NCBI GenBank assembly: GCA_032164245.1
Contig: JAVMKO010000002.1
Span: 180,860,920-180,924,919, forward strand
DNA length: 64,000 bases
DNA from: Sternotherus odoratus
Lineage: Eukaryota > Chordata > Testudines > Kinosternidae
Direction: 5' to 3'
In this document: positions 9,169-21,513 of the stretch, in pieces
How the letters are laid out: each line of letters opens with the position of its first letter
Numbering within the stretch: position 1 is the stretch's first letter
Made by a program: the position numbers and the translations under genes
The notes under the pieces: model-generated
Told to the model about the DNA's origin: nothing
Database searches by the model: none
What the model saw: only the letters and a program-made list of their open reading frames with translations

Positions 9169-10737
9169 GTAAGTGTTAATGTGTACCTCCACCCCATCAA
9201 AACGAATACTGTACTTCCAGTGGGAGAGTGCAGCACATTGATAATGGTTTGATTGACAGTGCAAGTTAATTTAAAAGAAAATACTAGGGTGTGGTTTGTG
9301 TGTGCATATTCAGCAAACCCACTAAAAGCTAACGTGCATGTAGTTGTAGTTGTACTGAAATGAATTCCTACTCTAAATATAGAGAAATAACTTACTTGAC
9401 TTTGTAAATGCTGACTTTTAAAATGTGAATATTTATGTACACACTGATACACTTAATGTGCACTACTTTGAACCAGCTTTAAGGTCATAGTAAAATGAAT
9501 TTATTGATACAGTGGTGATTTTTCCCACAGATCCTTTGTTCCAGAATCCATCATTATTTATTTGAAGTACAGGGCACACAATCACATACCAAGTGATTTA
9601 CACAGTAAGAAGCTTGTATGTATTCCTTGAGCAGCCAAACTCCTATCTGACTTCATTGGGAGTTTAGGCTGATTAAAGAAGGCAAGACTGAGCCCTAAAT
9701 TAAGAGGGGAAGGGCTAAATGTGGTTAGTAAATAAACTAGTCCTGTTTAGAGTGCAGAAAGTTTGACAGCAAGCAAGTACTTTAGATTGTGGCGATTGCT
9801 TTCATCGTTAGCATCTAATTGAGATTAATATTAACAGTCACAACTGTGCTTTTTCTTTATCTGCCTGAAAAGAACTGTTGGGGAAATAGCATTTAATGTT
9901 ATGCCATTTTGCATCTGTGCTTTTTGACTATGGAACATCATTTTCCTTGAAGAGGAGAAATGTCATCATTCTCCATCTTCAGCAGCATCAGAAAATGATT
10001 CCCTTCAAATCTCCTTAAAGTACTTGTTGGGCAGAGAATCCTATGACGTCTTTCAATTCATAAGTCTGGCTGGTGTTTTAAGTTGGAGTCACAGACCTTC
10101 ATTTTTATGCACTCAGTGATGAGATAGCTCACCATTTCTCTTCATTCGTCAGTACTCACTAGCGTGGCTTGAGCACTGTAGAGAAGCCATCTTACTCTTG
10201 ATGATGAAAAAAAGAATTCACTGAAATTTTTTATTTTTAAATAAGTACAATTATAGTTTTGCCTTAGTATTCAGGAGGAACATTCGTGCTTCTTATCAAA
10301 GGTAAACTAGAGGCTTTTCCTTTTTTTCTTTCAGGTCTTATGATTCTCAGTGTGCACATTGCTTTGATTTTTGTTCTGTGTTGATTTATTCTAGCTGTCT
10401 AGTTCTAAACAAGTGCTCAAAGTCACAAACCTGGGGATTGACAGATCTGAGCATAAAACTCAATTTCTTTCTATCCAACATTATTATTCTTCCTTGCAGT
10501 AAAATAATAAATTGCATTGATTAAACTTAAAATAAAGATCTACCTAAATGTAGCCTTTTTGAAAATGAAATAATGAGTGTAGAATATCTTACCTGTAAAA
10601 TAAAGATTTTTGAGGAGCCAATCCTTCTAGGTAATGTGTTGGAAATATTAGGGAACTTGTATAATTGAATATTACCTCGCATGGCTTTACATGTTTTAAA
10701 GAACTAATTCATTCAATTTGCAATTACTTTGATTCAG
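9169..10737 (+). other. THSD7A intron (about 1.6 kb)
   Basis: GT...AG intron at phase 2. It is AT-rich; I found no element ends or other genes in it. Confidence 0.7.
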
Positions 10738-10919
10738 ATATGGCTGGCGAACCACAGAGTGGACAGAATGTCGTGTTGACCCCTTACTTAGCCAACAGGA
10801 CAAAAGACGAGGGAATCAGACCTCTCTGTGTGGAGGTGGAATACAAACCCGTGAGGTGTACTGTGTGCAAGCTAATGAAAATCTCCTCTCCTATTTAAAT
10901 ACCCTCAAGGAAAAAGAAG
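10738..10919 (+). CDS. THSD7A: THSD7A internal exon (second in window)
   Basis: The 182-nt exon lies between TTTGATTCAG and GTAAATTT. Spliced to the previous exon it restores Thr-Tyr-Gly-Trp, giving TYGWRTTEWTECRVDPLL. This is the start of a divergent type-1 repeat, followed by LCGGGIQTREVYCVQANENL with the usual CGxGxQTRxVxC core. It ends at phase 1 in the charged stretch LKEKE. Divergent repeats alternate with classical ones along THSD7 proteins. Confidence 0.92.
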
Positions 10920-11184
10920 GTAAATTTCATTCACTTGCAATTGAATTAGTGTGAAAACAGAACACTTCAGCACGCCGGAGCTTTATGACCTCCATTGTCT
11001 TCTGTCACAAGTGTCTTATTTTATTATAGGTTATTGTGGTCTATTTTTTTAAATTTAATTTAAATGGAAATATTTAATTTCAGGAGGGATGGGTTCATTC
11101 TTTATCCTGAAAAATGTCTGTATCTTACTCTGAACTGGTTTTACATAAGACTTCCTGAAGGCTTCCTTAACTGTAGGATAGTCT

Positions 11185-11360
11185 TGTAGTAAAAAAGATA
11201 CAAGACTGGGAGTCAGAAACTCTGGGTTCTAATCTCAGTTCTGCCAGAGATTTTCTGTTTGACCTTGTCCAAATCATTTGACCTCTTTGTGCTTGTATAG
11301 GTTGCACCTAGAAAAGGAAAAAAAATTAATGCATGTGTAAAGTCACTGTGTAAATATATA
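11185..11360 (+). repeat. MIR-like SINE fragment
   Basis: GGGAGTCAGAAACTCTGGGTTC, then CTCTGCC and TTTGACCTTGTCCAAATC-like text, follow the central MIR/CORE-SINE consensus in order. Diverged old copy. Confidence 0.65.
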
Positions 11361-11823
11361 TGTGAAGTGACTTTATGGGTTCAGAAAGAGCACTAAACTT
11401 GATTTTTATTTGAAACCAGGCAAAACATGATGGTTTTGGCTGACTTTCATGTAGAGTTCGTTTTTGTGTAAAACTGTAACTCACCTTGATACTTGTGTGG
11501 ATTTGTACTCCCAAAATTTAAACAGGAAAAAAAGAAGAGACTGTGAAGAGAATCTCTAAAAGCTAAAGGCACCAAGTTTTTATTGTAATTATAATTATAG
11601 CCTCTACAGTTCCTTAGAGAAAAGAAAGAGGAAAGCTTATCCCTGGTCTCCTTTCACTTATATCTGTATGAGTGAACTCCATTAACTTAATTGAAGTAAC
11701 TCCTGATTTTGCACCAGTGTAAGTGAGTTATGAATCAGGCCCCTAACCTTTTTCCAAAGACATAAAGTTATTTTCCTAGTGCCATAGTATAAAGGTGTCC
11801 TGGATACAAAAATATCCTGGAGA

Positions 11824-12005
11824 TGAAAGCGGGAGGATGATCTTGTGGTTGAGGCATTTGGGACTTGGGAGATTTGGGTTCAATTCCTGGTTTTGCCACA
11901 GACTTCATATGTGACCTTGGAAAAAGTTTCCATCTGCAGAATGTGAATAATAATTCCATGCTTAACAGGTGTAATGTTAATGAGTTGGATGGTTGATGTG
12001 GTGGT
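11824..12005 (+). repeat. MIR-like SINE fragment
   Basis: The series TTGTGGTTGAGGCA, GGGTTCAATTCCTGGTTTTG and TGTGACCTTGG matches MIR landmarks, including the box B-like GGTTCAATTCC. Confidence 0.65.
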
Positions 12006-12036
12006 TGTGGTCTTATAAGCACTTAGCTCTATATAG

Positions 12037-12230
12037 TATCAGAGGGGTAGTCATGTTAGTCTGGATCTGCAAAAGCAACAAAGAGTCCTGTAAATAAAAC
12101 CAGGAAGACTTTGTAGCACCTTAGGGACTAACCAGTTTATTTCAGCATAAGCTTTTGTGGGTGAATACGTCAGATTCACCCACGAAAGCTCTAATACATG
12201 TTAGTCTATAAGGTGCCACAGGACTCTTTG
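12037..12230 (+). mobile_element. Foldback SINE-like element, copy 2
   Basis: A 194-bp unit starting TATCAGAGGGGTAGTCATG and ending CACAGGACTCTTTG. It is flanked by a perfect 13-bp direct repeat TAGCTCTATATAG (12024-12036 and 12231-12243). Its halves fold: AAGCTTTTGTGGGTGAAT pairs with ATTCACCCACGAAAGCT. It is the same family as 7941-8121. Confidence 0.75.
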
Positions 12231-14154
12231 TAGCTCTATATAGTTAACATAAAATACTTTTCTGATCAACTATATTATTATATGTATTTTTGAAGAACAA
12301 AACCTCAGTGAGTAATTTACATTAACATACATTATTCCCCAGCAGCAAAAAGTAACTTGAAAAGAACGACTTATCCTTTGGTAATTTAGAAATCCTTCAA
12401 GACAGTAAATTATACTAAGTGCATTTAGCCCACAATTCTGATGACATTTATTTTATACATTATGCAGCTGTATGGTACATATTTACATTGCCACAAAGAA
12501 ATACAGCCACACACTCCAGGAAAAGGAACATCCTTGACTTGGGCATGCATAGTTAAACATTTAGACCAGAGGTGGCCACATTGCAGCCTACAGTGTTCTC
12601 TAGCGGGGGGCATATTTAATGTGGATATTGCAGTTTGTGGAGACTGCCAGTCCCAGCATCCATTTTCATACATCTGCTTGGATTAAGATGGGGCATTGTT
12701 TGCTGAGACTTCTATGTTCCATCGGTTGCACCTGCGTGTTTGTGAGGGAGGGAGTCTTAAGTCTGCTTCATTTAATACAAATTAGTTGCAGCTCCAGGGC
12801 TCTTGGCAAACTTCCTCTGGGACCAAGTTTAGATGCCCCTGCCTTAGAAGTAAAGAGTAACAAACTCTCAGCTAAAGAGAGGCAACAATAACATCAGCAA
12901 CAGTTTACCGTTCAGAATGATGATCAGGACTAGGGTAGGCTATGAAGTCTTGCTGGTGTGAAATCTGTCCTTATCAGAATGTGACAGGAATATGCAGAGC
13001 CCATCAGAAGGTAATCTCTCTAGGCCTCATAAGGCTGTTTAAAATGTAACTAGTCTTTGAATCCATAAACATGAGAACACTTTTTTCAAGAGCTCAAACT
13101 AGGGGTGAAGTGAGTTTTCATTTAAAAAGCTCTGGGGACATTTCCATTTTTAGAGACAGATAAAAAAAGTGGTGGTTGTTTTTTTTTTAACAGCTTCTGA
13201 GCACCCTTAGAAACAGCAGTTTGGCATGATTAAACGGTACGATTAAAATCAGGCAATGCTTCAAGAACTGGAGGGGAAAAAAATCCCACCAACTCTAGCA
13301 GTGAGAAACCCCTTCTTACAATGTAGCTCTGTGTTCACAAACAGCTAATGCTATCTCAGTAAGGCTGTTTTGAAAACTTCCATTCTCATGTACTCATAGT
13401 GGTGTTTCCCTGTTATTTCAGAAAGTCAGTCACAGAGCACGTCGAAGTCTAGTGCTGCACCGCTTCTATCAATCACTTTTGAAATAACAGGTAGGTAATT
13501 AAGGCCTTCTAGCTGACATTTCAATCAAAAGTGTGCCAGGAGGCACTGTCCCCTTTGGGAGAACTATGTCGGCTATAAATAAAAAAGTATATTTCTCTCT
13601 AAAATAGTTTCTGTTACTGTACCTGTGAGCACTCACTCATAAGGTTCAAGATGATAAAAGAAATAAGAGGGCAAAATACTAACACATCAAATACCAGACC
13701 TGAAATTCAAAATAGTAGCACAGACTCAAACCAAACCTTTATCCATTTTTTGAAATGTTCTGATAAATGTCTTTCACTTCTATTTCCCATCCTGACCCTA
13801 AAGTACTGGGAATTTTTCCACTTTCCTTTGCTATTTTGAGCTAGGGTTGTCAATTTTGGTTGGACGTATTCCTAGAGCTTTCATTGCATGACATAATCTT
13901 TGATTAAAGATTCATCTTTAATTCCTGGATACTCCAGAGCAATCTTGGAGGGTTGGCAGCCCTATTATCCTGAATCAGCAAAACTGATCTGGAATTTGTA
14001 TAATTAAGATACGAATTTGAACTTTGAATGTTTATCTAAACCCAAACTTCCAGACTTTTAGGGTTGGTACATCCCTATAAGCCAAGTTCAGAAATTTACT
14101 ATCTTCATTTCAGAAATTACAAGTTTACATTTGAGCAGGAGTATCATGCGTAGC

Positions 14155-14305
14155 AGTTAGGACAGGAAATGGGAAATTAAGGATTACTAGGTTCTGTTGT
14201 TCTGTAACTCACTTGTGTGTACTTTAGGCAAATCGCTCAACTTCTCCTTGCCTCTCTTTACCCATCTGCAAATTGATATAACTCTCTACCTAACCATTAA
14301 ACTGA
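14155..14305 (+). repeat. MIR-like SINE fragment
   Basis: The order CTAGGTTCTGTTGTTCTGTAA, TTTAGGCAAATCGCTCAAC and CCTTGCCTC resembles the 3' half of MIR. Low similarity. Confidence 0.45.
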
Positions 14306-14609
14306 AAGGAACTACTTACATGCGTAGACATACATAGGTATGTAAGGGCTTGTCCTCACTACCGGGGTAAACGGACCTAAATTAAGCTACTCCAGCTATG
14401 TGAATAATGTAACTGGAGTCTACGTAGTTTAGGTCAACTTACCCCGGTGTCTTAACTGCACTGCATCGATGGGAGATGCTCTCCAGTTGACTTGTTTTCG
14501 TCCTCTGAGAGAGCTGGAGTACTGGAATCGACCAAGAGGGCTCTGCCATCAATTTAGGGGATCTTCACTAGCAGGGCCGGCGACAGGAATTTTGGGGCCC
14601 CGTACGGCA

Positions 14610-15020
14610 GACCGTACCCCCCCCCCGCCAGTCTCCCGCGGCCCCCCCCCCGCCAGTCTCCCGCCGCCCGCGGGGTCCCCGCCCCTGGCCAGTCTCCCGC
14701 CGCCTGCGCTCCCCCCCTCTCCTGCCTCCCGCGCCCCCCCCGGGCTGATCTCCCGCCGCCCGCGGCCCCCCCTCCGCCGCCGGTCTCCCGCCGCCCGCGG
14801 CCGCCCCCCCCCCGGCTGGTCTCCCGCCGCCCGCGGCCGCCCCCCCCCCCCCCGGCCGGTCTCCCGCCGCCCGCGGCCGCCCCCCCCCCCGGCCGGTCTC
14901 CCGCCTCCCGCGGCCGCCCCCCCCCGGCCGGTCTCCCGCGGCCGCCCCCCCCCCGGCCGGTCTCCCGCGCCCCCCCCCGGCCGGTCTCCCGCGGCCCCCC
15001 CCCCCCCGGCCGGTCTCCTA
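14610..15020. repeat. GC-rich minisatellite inside the hAT element
   Basis: Repeated units of GGTCTCCCGC, CGCCCGCGGCCGC and poly-C of variable length, about 25-55 bp each. The proline- and arginine-rich open frames through it on both strands are by-products. Confidence 0.9.
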
Positions 15021-15183
15021 CCTCCAGCGGGCCCCAACCCCGGCATGTGCTGTGGCCGCGTGGCCGGCCGGGAGAAGCAAAGGGGGGTGGGGCTGGCTGC
15101 CGGGAGAAGCAAAGGGGGGGCTGGCTACTGGGTGCCGGGGGAGGGGGCTGGTGAGCGTGCCTTGCTCACAGCCCCGGCAACCA

Positions 15184-15256
15184 CGGTTACAGCTGTACCG
15201 GCCCCAGACTTCAGGGGGCCCCCCCTGAAGTCCGGGGCCCGGTACAGCTGTAACCG
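15184..15256. repeat. Long palindrome near the hAT right end
   Basis: GGTTACAGCTGTACCGGCCC...CAGACTTCAGGGGG on the left pairs with CCCCCTGAAGTC...GGGCCCGGTACAGCTGTAACC on the right. A related, shorter palindrome occurs at 34147-34195 in another hAT element. Confidence 0.85.
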
Positions 15257-18200
15257 TTGTACCACCCTGTCGCCGGCCCTGTTCACTAGAACCACTAAAT
15301 CAACACCTGCTGCATCGATTGCAGCAGTTTTGATCTCCCCAACAGTAAGAACAAGCCCTAAGTGTTTGCAGGATCAGAGTCTGAAGTAGTAGCTTTGCAG
15401 TTTGGCAATAAACTTTAGCACATACATAACATCACGAGTTTCCTTCACAGTTTTCTGTAATCTTTCATCCATTTTGTTATAGTGACTTTCTTAAAAATGC
15501 TCATTTGTTCTGCTTTTGTGAAAGAAGAGCAACTAGTGTCCTGAAAATATGGTGAGCTCTTGCATGGATGTTCAGATGCTCTTCCTGTGACACTCTGGCC
15601 TGTTGGCAGAAGCGACCCAGAGAATGCAATGAATTACTCCATCCCCAGCACCACTTTGGCTGTGACTGCAGATGGCAGTCAGCTAGGAGACCACATGGGT
15701 CAGCTGGGATTATGTGCCAGAGGCCGGGCTGGTGCACAGGGTGAATTTACCAAGCGAGATGAATCTGTGCCTTTGTGGTAATAATATTTAAAATGTAGCT
15801 ACTCTACAGTCCTCATGCTCATAGGCTTCTGCCTCTCTGAAGTTCTCCAGTCATTTGTCTAGCCAGTATAGAGCTCAGGAGAGGGTTCCTGGGATTATTG
15901 CTAATTATTTTACAGGCACTTGCTAGTAGGTGATATTCTTTGGGACTAGACACATTGAGTTAGCAGCCAATTAGTGGGCACGGAAAAGCACTTTTAACTG
16001 TGTTTAGTTTTTATCCCACTTTAGGAGAAAGGGAAAATTCTAGATTTTTAGAGCACAGTAAAGGAAAAGGTTCCTAGTTCAGCAGAGATTGATGGTGTTT
16101 TTGTGTGTGTGTTTTTGTTTGGGGTTTTTGTTTAATCTCCCAGCCTGAACTTGAAAGCCATTCCAAACCTGAACCTAATTTTCTGGTTTGGCAGGGGAAA
16201 AGCGAGAGCTTGTTAGCAAAACACATTCTGTTTTGTTCTCATTTGTGTCCAAAATTTGAGCAAAATATCTGAAAACCATGCAGAGCTTGTATTAAGTATT
16301 TATTGACTCAGTGTTCAACACCACTGACAGAGAGTGAAAGAACCAAACATCCTCATTCACAACCTCTATCACAAATGCATGAAAAGAAAATATGAAAGGG
16401 CAGCGACGAGAGGAGAAACATCTTTTGACTGTGAACTTTTGTGTCCCATAGCTTCTTCTTTCAAATCCTCTCAAGTCAAACAATAAGGGGTCAGATGCTC
16501 AGCTTATTTACACTGGTGTAAATCTGGAGGAAAGCCACTGAAGTTAAAAGGTGTTGAGATGCTAATAGGAGGTCAAGGCTTGCCACAGCTCAGCAGTTTA
16601 TTGTAAAGAAAATAAATAATCTTTATTGTACTCTAGCATCTCTAACTGAAATTAATCCTAGATACGTAGCTAGCAAAGTGGCCTGGGAGCTCTCTGGATG
16701 TAAAGTGATGTATATAACAGAGATCACACCATGCATGAGAAGGTAATAATAACAAAAAATCCTTTCCTGATTTTTTGTTTGTCTGTTTACTTTTTGAGAC
16801 TTGCTACTATCAGATGGTTTTTCAACTCTCTCTGCTGTGACTTTGGCAGCACTGAAATAGTCTTTCAGATAGGCACAGGGATTTGGTGGGATTACTGAGC
16901 AAATAATGGCTCAAGAGAAATGCTCCTTTGTCATGCACAAAGATGTGTTGTGCCATTCACGGTGTACTCTACACACAACATTTATTTGAGATGTATTGGA
17001 GAAGCTGGTGAAGCCCAGACAAGTTTCTGGCAGTCAGTAACTATTACTGGTGATGAGTTTTTAGCTAAAATAGTGTTTGTTTTTAGGGATGGACATTGGG
17101 AATCAGAGCTATGCAAAGAACTACTTTTTTCAATTTGCTGACAGTTTTGAAAAATAGATTCAGGTTTAACCAAAATCCAAATGTGTTTGGAATTTTTCGT
17201 GACTCAAAACAAAGTGTGTGTGTGAGGGGGTTAATTTTAACGTCAAAAACAGTTGACCAAAATTGATGCACATTTGCAAAATGTTTCAGTTGACCCAAAT
17301 TTGCATTTTGGGGCAGAAAAGAAAAAAAAAGTTTATCTGGAAAAGTTTCCTTCTTTCATGTGAGGAGCAATTTAACTGAGTTGAATTGGAGTGACTGAAT
17401 AAACAGTATATTCCTATCATTGTAATGTGCATCATTGTAATGTGCTTTGTCTTACCATATTGCTAGAAAGGAAATAAGACCAAAATTCAGTGGGGATAAG
17501 TTTGCTTAATTTACTGTCATCTAAAGAAGAAATTTGGAATAATGCATTGTAATGCACATCCTGAATTTTAAAATTCAGGAAACATTTCCATATAATTATT
17601 CTCTCCCACCATTTCAATACAAAACCTGAATGAGTAACAGGCACAGTCATAACAACTTTGTGTTACACTGAAGGATAGTAAACAAGATGACATGAAATTG
17701 TGTTTGTATTGAGAGAGAGGAGTTATTTATAGTATTTACCTACCCTGGAGGTATTTCTTGCTTTAGATACCTTATAGATGAATGACTGAAGTAGCCAATA
17801 TTTCAACAGGTCTTATATGAATAGTATACTTGATATTCTTCATGGAAGAGAAGCTGAAGTCTTTACTCAGGGCCATACCATGTCTGGTCTTTGTACAGGT
17901 GTCCAGTGGGAGAGGGCTCAAAGAGCCTTCTGGACAAACACATTTGCAGTCCTTGCTGTTGTGGAAGCCCCAGGAATGGTTTTCTCTTTATTCCTAAAAA
18001 GGAAGAAGTAATTTATAGTTCAAAGTACCAGTGAAGAGGAGTACGGTGCACTGGAGGGTGTATGCTGCACCTTATGAAGGAATGTAGCAATGGGTACCCT
18101 ACCTTTGTTCATTAAAAGGCTCTGGGAAGCATTCTTCTCTGTGCTTCTCTTGGGGCTCCACAAGGTCCCCATAGTATGGCTGCACCTTAAAGTTACAAAT

Positions 18201-20010
18201 TACTCTTTCTTTTTACTCCGCCTTTACTTATGCAAGCTCCCAGTGAATTTAAATTATATGCTTGTTTACATTTATTTTTGCTACAAGCTATGCACTTTGT
18301 GCAGATGATGATGCACATTAGGAACAGACTTCAAGCTTCTGGAAAATTGCCAGTGCAGCCTTCAGTGTCATGAGGTTTAGGCCTCACCATAGCACAGTGC
18401 ATATGTTCGAATACTTCTTCCCAGCATTGTTTTCTTGTGTTAGAAAATGGGAGTCCTTGGAGTATGTTTAACAGGTATTAGCCCTCTCTACACTGCAGTT
18501 CTGCTTCATGGATCAAAGCAATAAAAAGCCGTGCGCAAAGTACCAGGATGGGAAGGACAGTTTCACGGGATGCCGCCTTCTCATTCTCTCCTCTCAAAAT
18601 GTAGCTTCCAGTTGCCCACTAGTGGGCCTGTGGCTAAAAGGGATGTGCATTACCTGAAGGGTCAGGCAGGTGCATCCAACACATGTCCTTGTGAATAAGA
18701 GACTCCACTACCTTAACAATAGCATGTAGCTCATTCATCAAACCTCTGTTGTTGTTGCTGTTACTGTGATCCTCAAGAGCCTGATTCTGCCACCCATACT
18801 CCCTCTGAGTAGTATCTTGCTCCATAGATAGTTGGTAATCAGTGGGACTATATGCAGTATAAGGTACCACTTAAGGTGAGTAATGCTGGCAGAACAGAGT
18901 TCTAATTAATTAAACTCTTGTTTTGAAAGCACAGTTCTGAAGGAGTAGTCATGATATTTAACTTTGGGGAATCACATCTTTTAAATCAGTTGGACAAAGG
19001 TAATCTGAATGGCTGGTCTATATTCTTTGCTTAGTTTTAAGTATTTTGTGAGGCACTGAATTATGAAAGATCATCTCTTGAGAGTTATTGGCAAAAGTGG
19101 ATTGCAATAAAGTAATGCATTTGTTGATTGGAGACAGATGCATACATATATCCAGCATGCTAGGAAAGGTATCCCATTGTGCCTAGATGCTGGGAGCACT
19201 GTAGACCTACTGTAGAGGACAATAGTGTACTGAAGGCTGCATCCTGGCTCTCAGTGTAGGAGAACAGGGTGGTTCTGCTCTCTTATGGGCTTTCCCTGGT
19301 CCACAAGAAAAAGGGTTCCTGCCTGCTCAGATACCTTCTGTGTGGACTGATTACGCTCTGCTGGAAGTAATATATTAAAACAATTATACCTATGCACTAC
19401 ATATAAAAGCTTTTCACAGAATACATGTTAAATACAGTTTTCCTGGAACCAACTAAAGCTGCCACTCTATAGATGGGTGCTTTTCTGTGAGTCTGGAAGG
19501 GCTTTAGAGTCAAACAAAAGCAAATAGACTCTGTCATCATTATATTTCAGTGATTTAAAATCAGTATCTCTGATTTGGCTTGCAGTTGAAGTGTTAGCAC
19601 TTATGTGATTACAACTAGGCTTTGAAGTTCCAATACAATAAGGTGAATAAAAATTTACACTTCTGTTAGTTCAATTGTTCAGTCAAGATGCACTCAATAA
19701 GAGAGCTGAACATTGATTTGCATGGGGGCCAATGTGAAGAACCACTGTCATATACTTCATTCATTAACTGCAAGAACTAAGTCCTAGAGAATACTGCGAT
19801 ACTTGTGGAATCATCCTGATTCCACGTAATCTGGTTTGACTTGGTCCATGCAGTGAGTTCATTAGATTTATTTTTAAGACAGTAGTTTTACTTTTACTCC
19901 ATCAGATTGAAATGATGAGACAGAAGATTTTCTGACTGAAGGGTAGTGGTGTCAACTTGCAGCAAAGCATTATGCGAGTGTTAAAAACATGTTGTCTTTA
20001 TTGTATACAG

Positions 20011-20166
20011 CTTCCAAGCCGGTGGATCAGAAACTGTGCACGGGACCTGAACCTAGCACCACCCAATTGTGCCATATCCCTTGTCCAATAGAATGTGAAG
20101 TGTCAGCTTGGTCAGCTTGGGGACCATGCACCTATGAAAGCTGTGAAGACCAGCAAGCCAAAAAGG
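20011..20166 (+). CDS. THSD7A: THSD7A internal exon (third in window)
   Basis: The 156-nt exon lies between TTGTATACAG and GTATTTTA, phase 1 at both ends. After the split Ala codon it reads SKPVDQKLCTGPEPSTTQLC, HIPCPIECEVSAWSAWGPC and TYESCEDQQAKKG. It closes one repeat (LCHIPCP) and opens the next classical repeat with SAWSAWGPC. The frame would stay open for some 97 codons into the intron, so splicing at 20166 rests on the GT site, the phase match to the next exon, and the family sequence. Confidence 0.92.
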
Positions 20167-20269
20167 GTATTTTAAATTCCTCCTTTTCAAAAAAGTTTTT
20201 TTTACTTATTTTTTTTCATGTAGTGTGTAAAAACTATTTCCAAGACTCTAGGGGTCTAGAGTCAGAGTC

Positions 20270-20376
20270 AGAGTACCCTTCAGACCCTGCTTATCTGGCA
20301 GGCTTATCTGGCAGGCTGTATCTGGCAGGCTGTACCAGGCAGAGTACCCTTCAGACCCTGCTTATCTGGCAGGCTG
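20270..20376 (+). repeat. Short tandem duplication after exon three
   Basis: AGAGTACCCTTCAGACCCTG and the following CTTATCTGGCAGGCT occur at 20270 and again at 20341, 71 bp apart. Between them are further copies of TATCTGGCAGGCT. Confidence 0.9.
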
Positions 20377-20464
20377 ATGCATTCTCTGCCAGTTTCAGTT
20401 TCCAAGGGTATTTAAAGTGTAGCCCCATGCAGTGCATATTGCAGTACTCAGATCTCTAGGTGTC

Positions 20465-20962
20465 TGTAGTGAGGTACTTTTGGATTTTGCGAGACAAGGC
20501 GCACACACGTGGTTGTAGAAAGTAGATGAGTTTATTGGAAGGCCTCGGTCCCTCAAATAGGCGCTGAGGGGCCCGATTCTGATCAGCGCGACCACAGAAA
20601 GGGTTACCTAGCACTTCGGAGCCGTTGCCAGGTCCGAAGAGCCCATGAGCAAATACAGGAGTGGGCTTAAGTACACTCACACATTTGCATCTCATACAAA
20701 CTCATGTCTCATTTGCAAGCAACAAGCTGATTGGTTACATGCTGTCCTGCCTCAGTTTCCCCATTTGGTTTCCCACGCATTCATTCTCACACAGACTGGG
20801 TAAACACTCACACAGCTGGGAACGGTCTGGGAACTGTTCCCAAACACACAGATAACAGCAAGGTCAATCTCATAGCATCATTATGCACTCTCCTGGAGTT
20901 GACTTAGAAGCGTAACTGCACTTCCTAGTGATTGCCCGTCACAATGTCTTCCGGTCCTAACA
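20465..20962 (-). mobile_element. Solo LTR, reverse orientation (498 bp)
   Basis: On the minus strand it begins TGTTAGGACCGG and ends CCTCACTACA, and the 5-bp duplication GTGTC flanks it (20460-20464 and 20963-20967). The minus strand has AATAAA near 20530, about 65 bp before its 3' end, as expected for an LTR polyadenylation signal. No coding sequence. Confidence 0.75.
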
Positions 20963-21489
20963 GTGTCAAAGGCATGACTCAAAATAGCAAGATCCACATC
21001 CAGACAAGAGACTCCCATCCAGAGATGAGAAAAGAGATCTGAGTCAGTCTTGCTGTGTGATCATCTAACACCAGAGAGGATCAAGTTGTACCCTCTTGAT
21101 TGCAAACTAATAACAAATGCCAGGCATACATAGTCACTTAAAAGGATAGCCGTTATCCTCCCCATATCTTAAGGTTGTTTTCTCTCTCCAACCAGCATCA
21201 CTTCAGTGGTGGTGATAGTGGTATTACTTCTTTGTATGACTGTAGCACTTAGGAGCCCTACTCATGGACAAACACCCTTTTGTGGTAGGCACTGTACAAA
21301 CACAGAACAAAAAGGCGAGTAGTACGATCTACACAATGCTGCATCCTGTCTATGTGACTCAACTGTGATCATTTCTAAGAGTGACAGAACAATTCAGTTT
21401 CCACATCCATTTACTCCTGGACCTCTCTTTTGAGGCTAACAGTGGGGTTGCGTATTATTCTTAGTACTGCTATTTTTGTTATTTGTGTT

Positions 21490-21513
21490 TTACTTACTTA
21501 CTTACTTACTTAT
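21490..21513. repeat. TTAC microsatellite
   Basis: Five to six tandem TTAC units. Confidence 0.95.

Larger units (their letters stand above)
14572..15281. mobile_element. GC-rich non-autonomous hAT element (710 bp) nested in a MITE
   Basis: It has perfect 16-bp terminal inverted repeats (CAGGGCCGGCGACAGG) and an 8-bp duplication TTCACTAG (14564-14571 and 15282-15289). Most of the interior is a CCGGCCGGTCTCCCGC minisatellite. Near the right end a long palindrome spans about 15184-15256. No transposase. Confidence 0.92.
14346..15359. mobile_element. Harbinger-like MITE, copy 1, split by a hAT element
   Basis: The ends GGGCTTGTCCTCACT and ACAAGCCC are inverted, and the 3-bp target TAA is repeated outside (14343-14345 and 15360-15362). 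A TAA/TTA target is typical of PIF/Harbinger. Without the nested hAT it would be about 296 bp. Relatives lie at 28753 and 58542. Confidence 0.75.
10920..20010 (+). other. THSD7A intron (about 9.1 kb)
   Basis: Phase 1 intron holding MIR-like SINEs, a foldback element and a MITE with a nested hAT. The rest (10920-11184, 12231-14154, 15360-20010) is AT-rich with only old fragments such as CAGTGTAA-type pieces; no other gene was seen. A possible decayed element lies near 12567-12845, but its ends are too diverged to call. Confidence 0.7.

Noticed and set aside
12567..12845. Possible hAT element with CAGAGGTGGCC and GATGCCCCTG ends
   Set aside because: Ends too diverged and no 8-bp duplication visible.
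14469..15389. 306-codon + frame and 187-codon - frame
   Set aside because: GC minisatellite by-product crossing the borders of two nested transposons.
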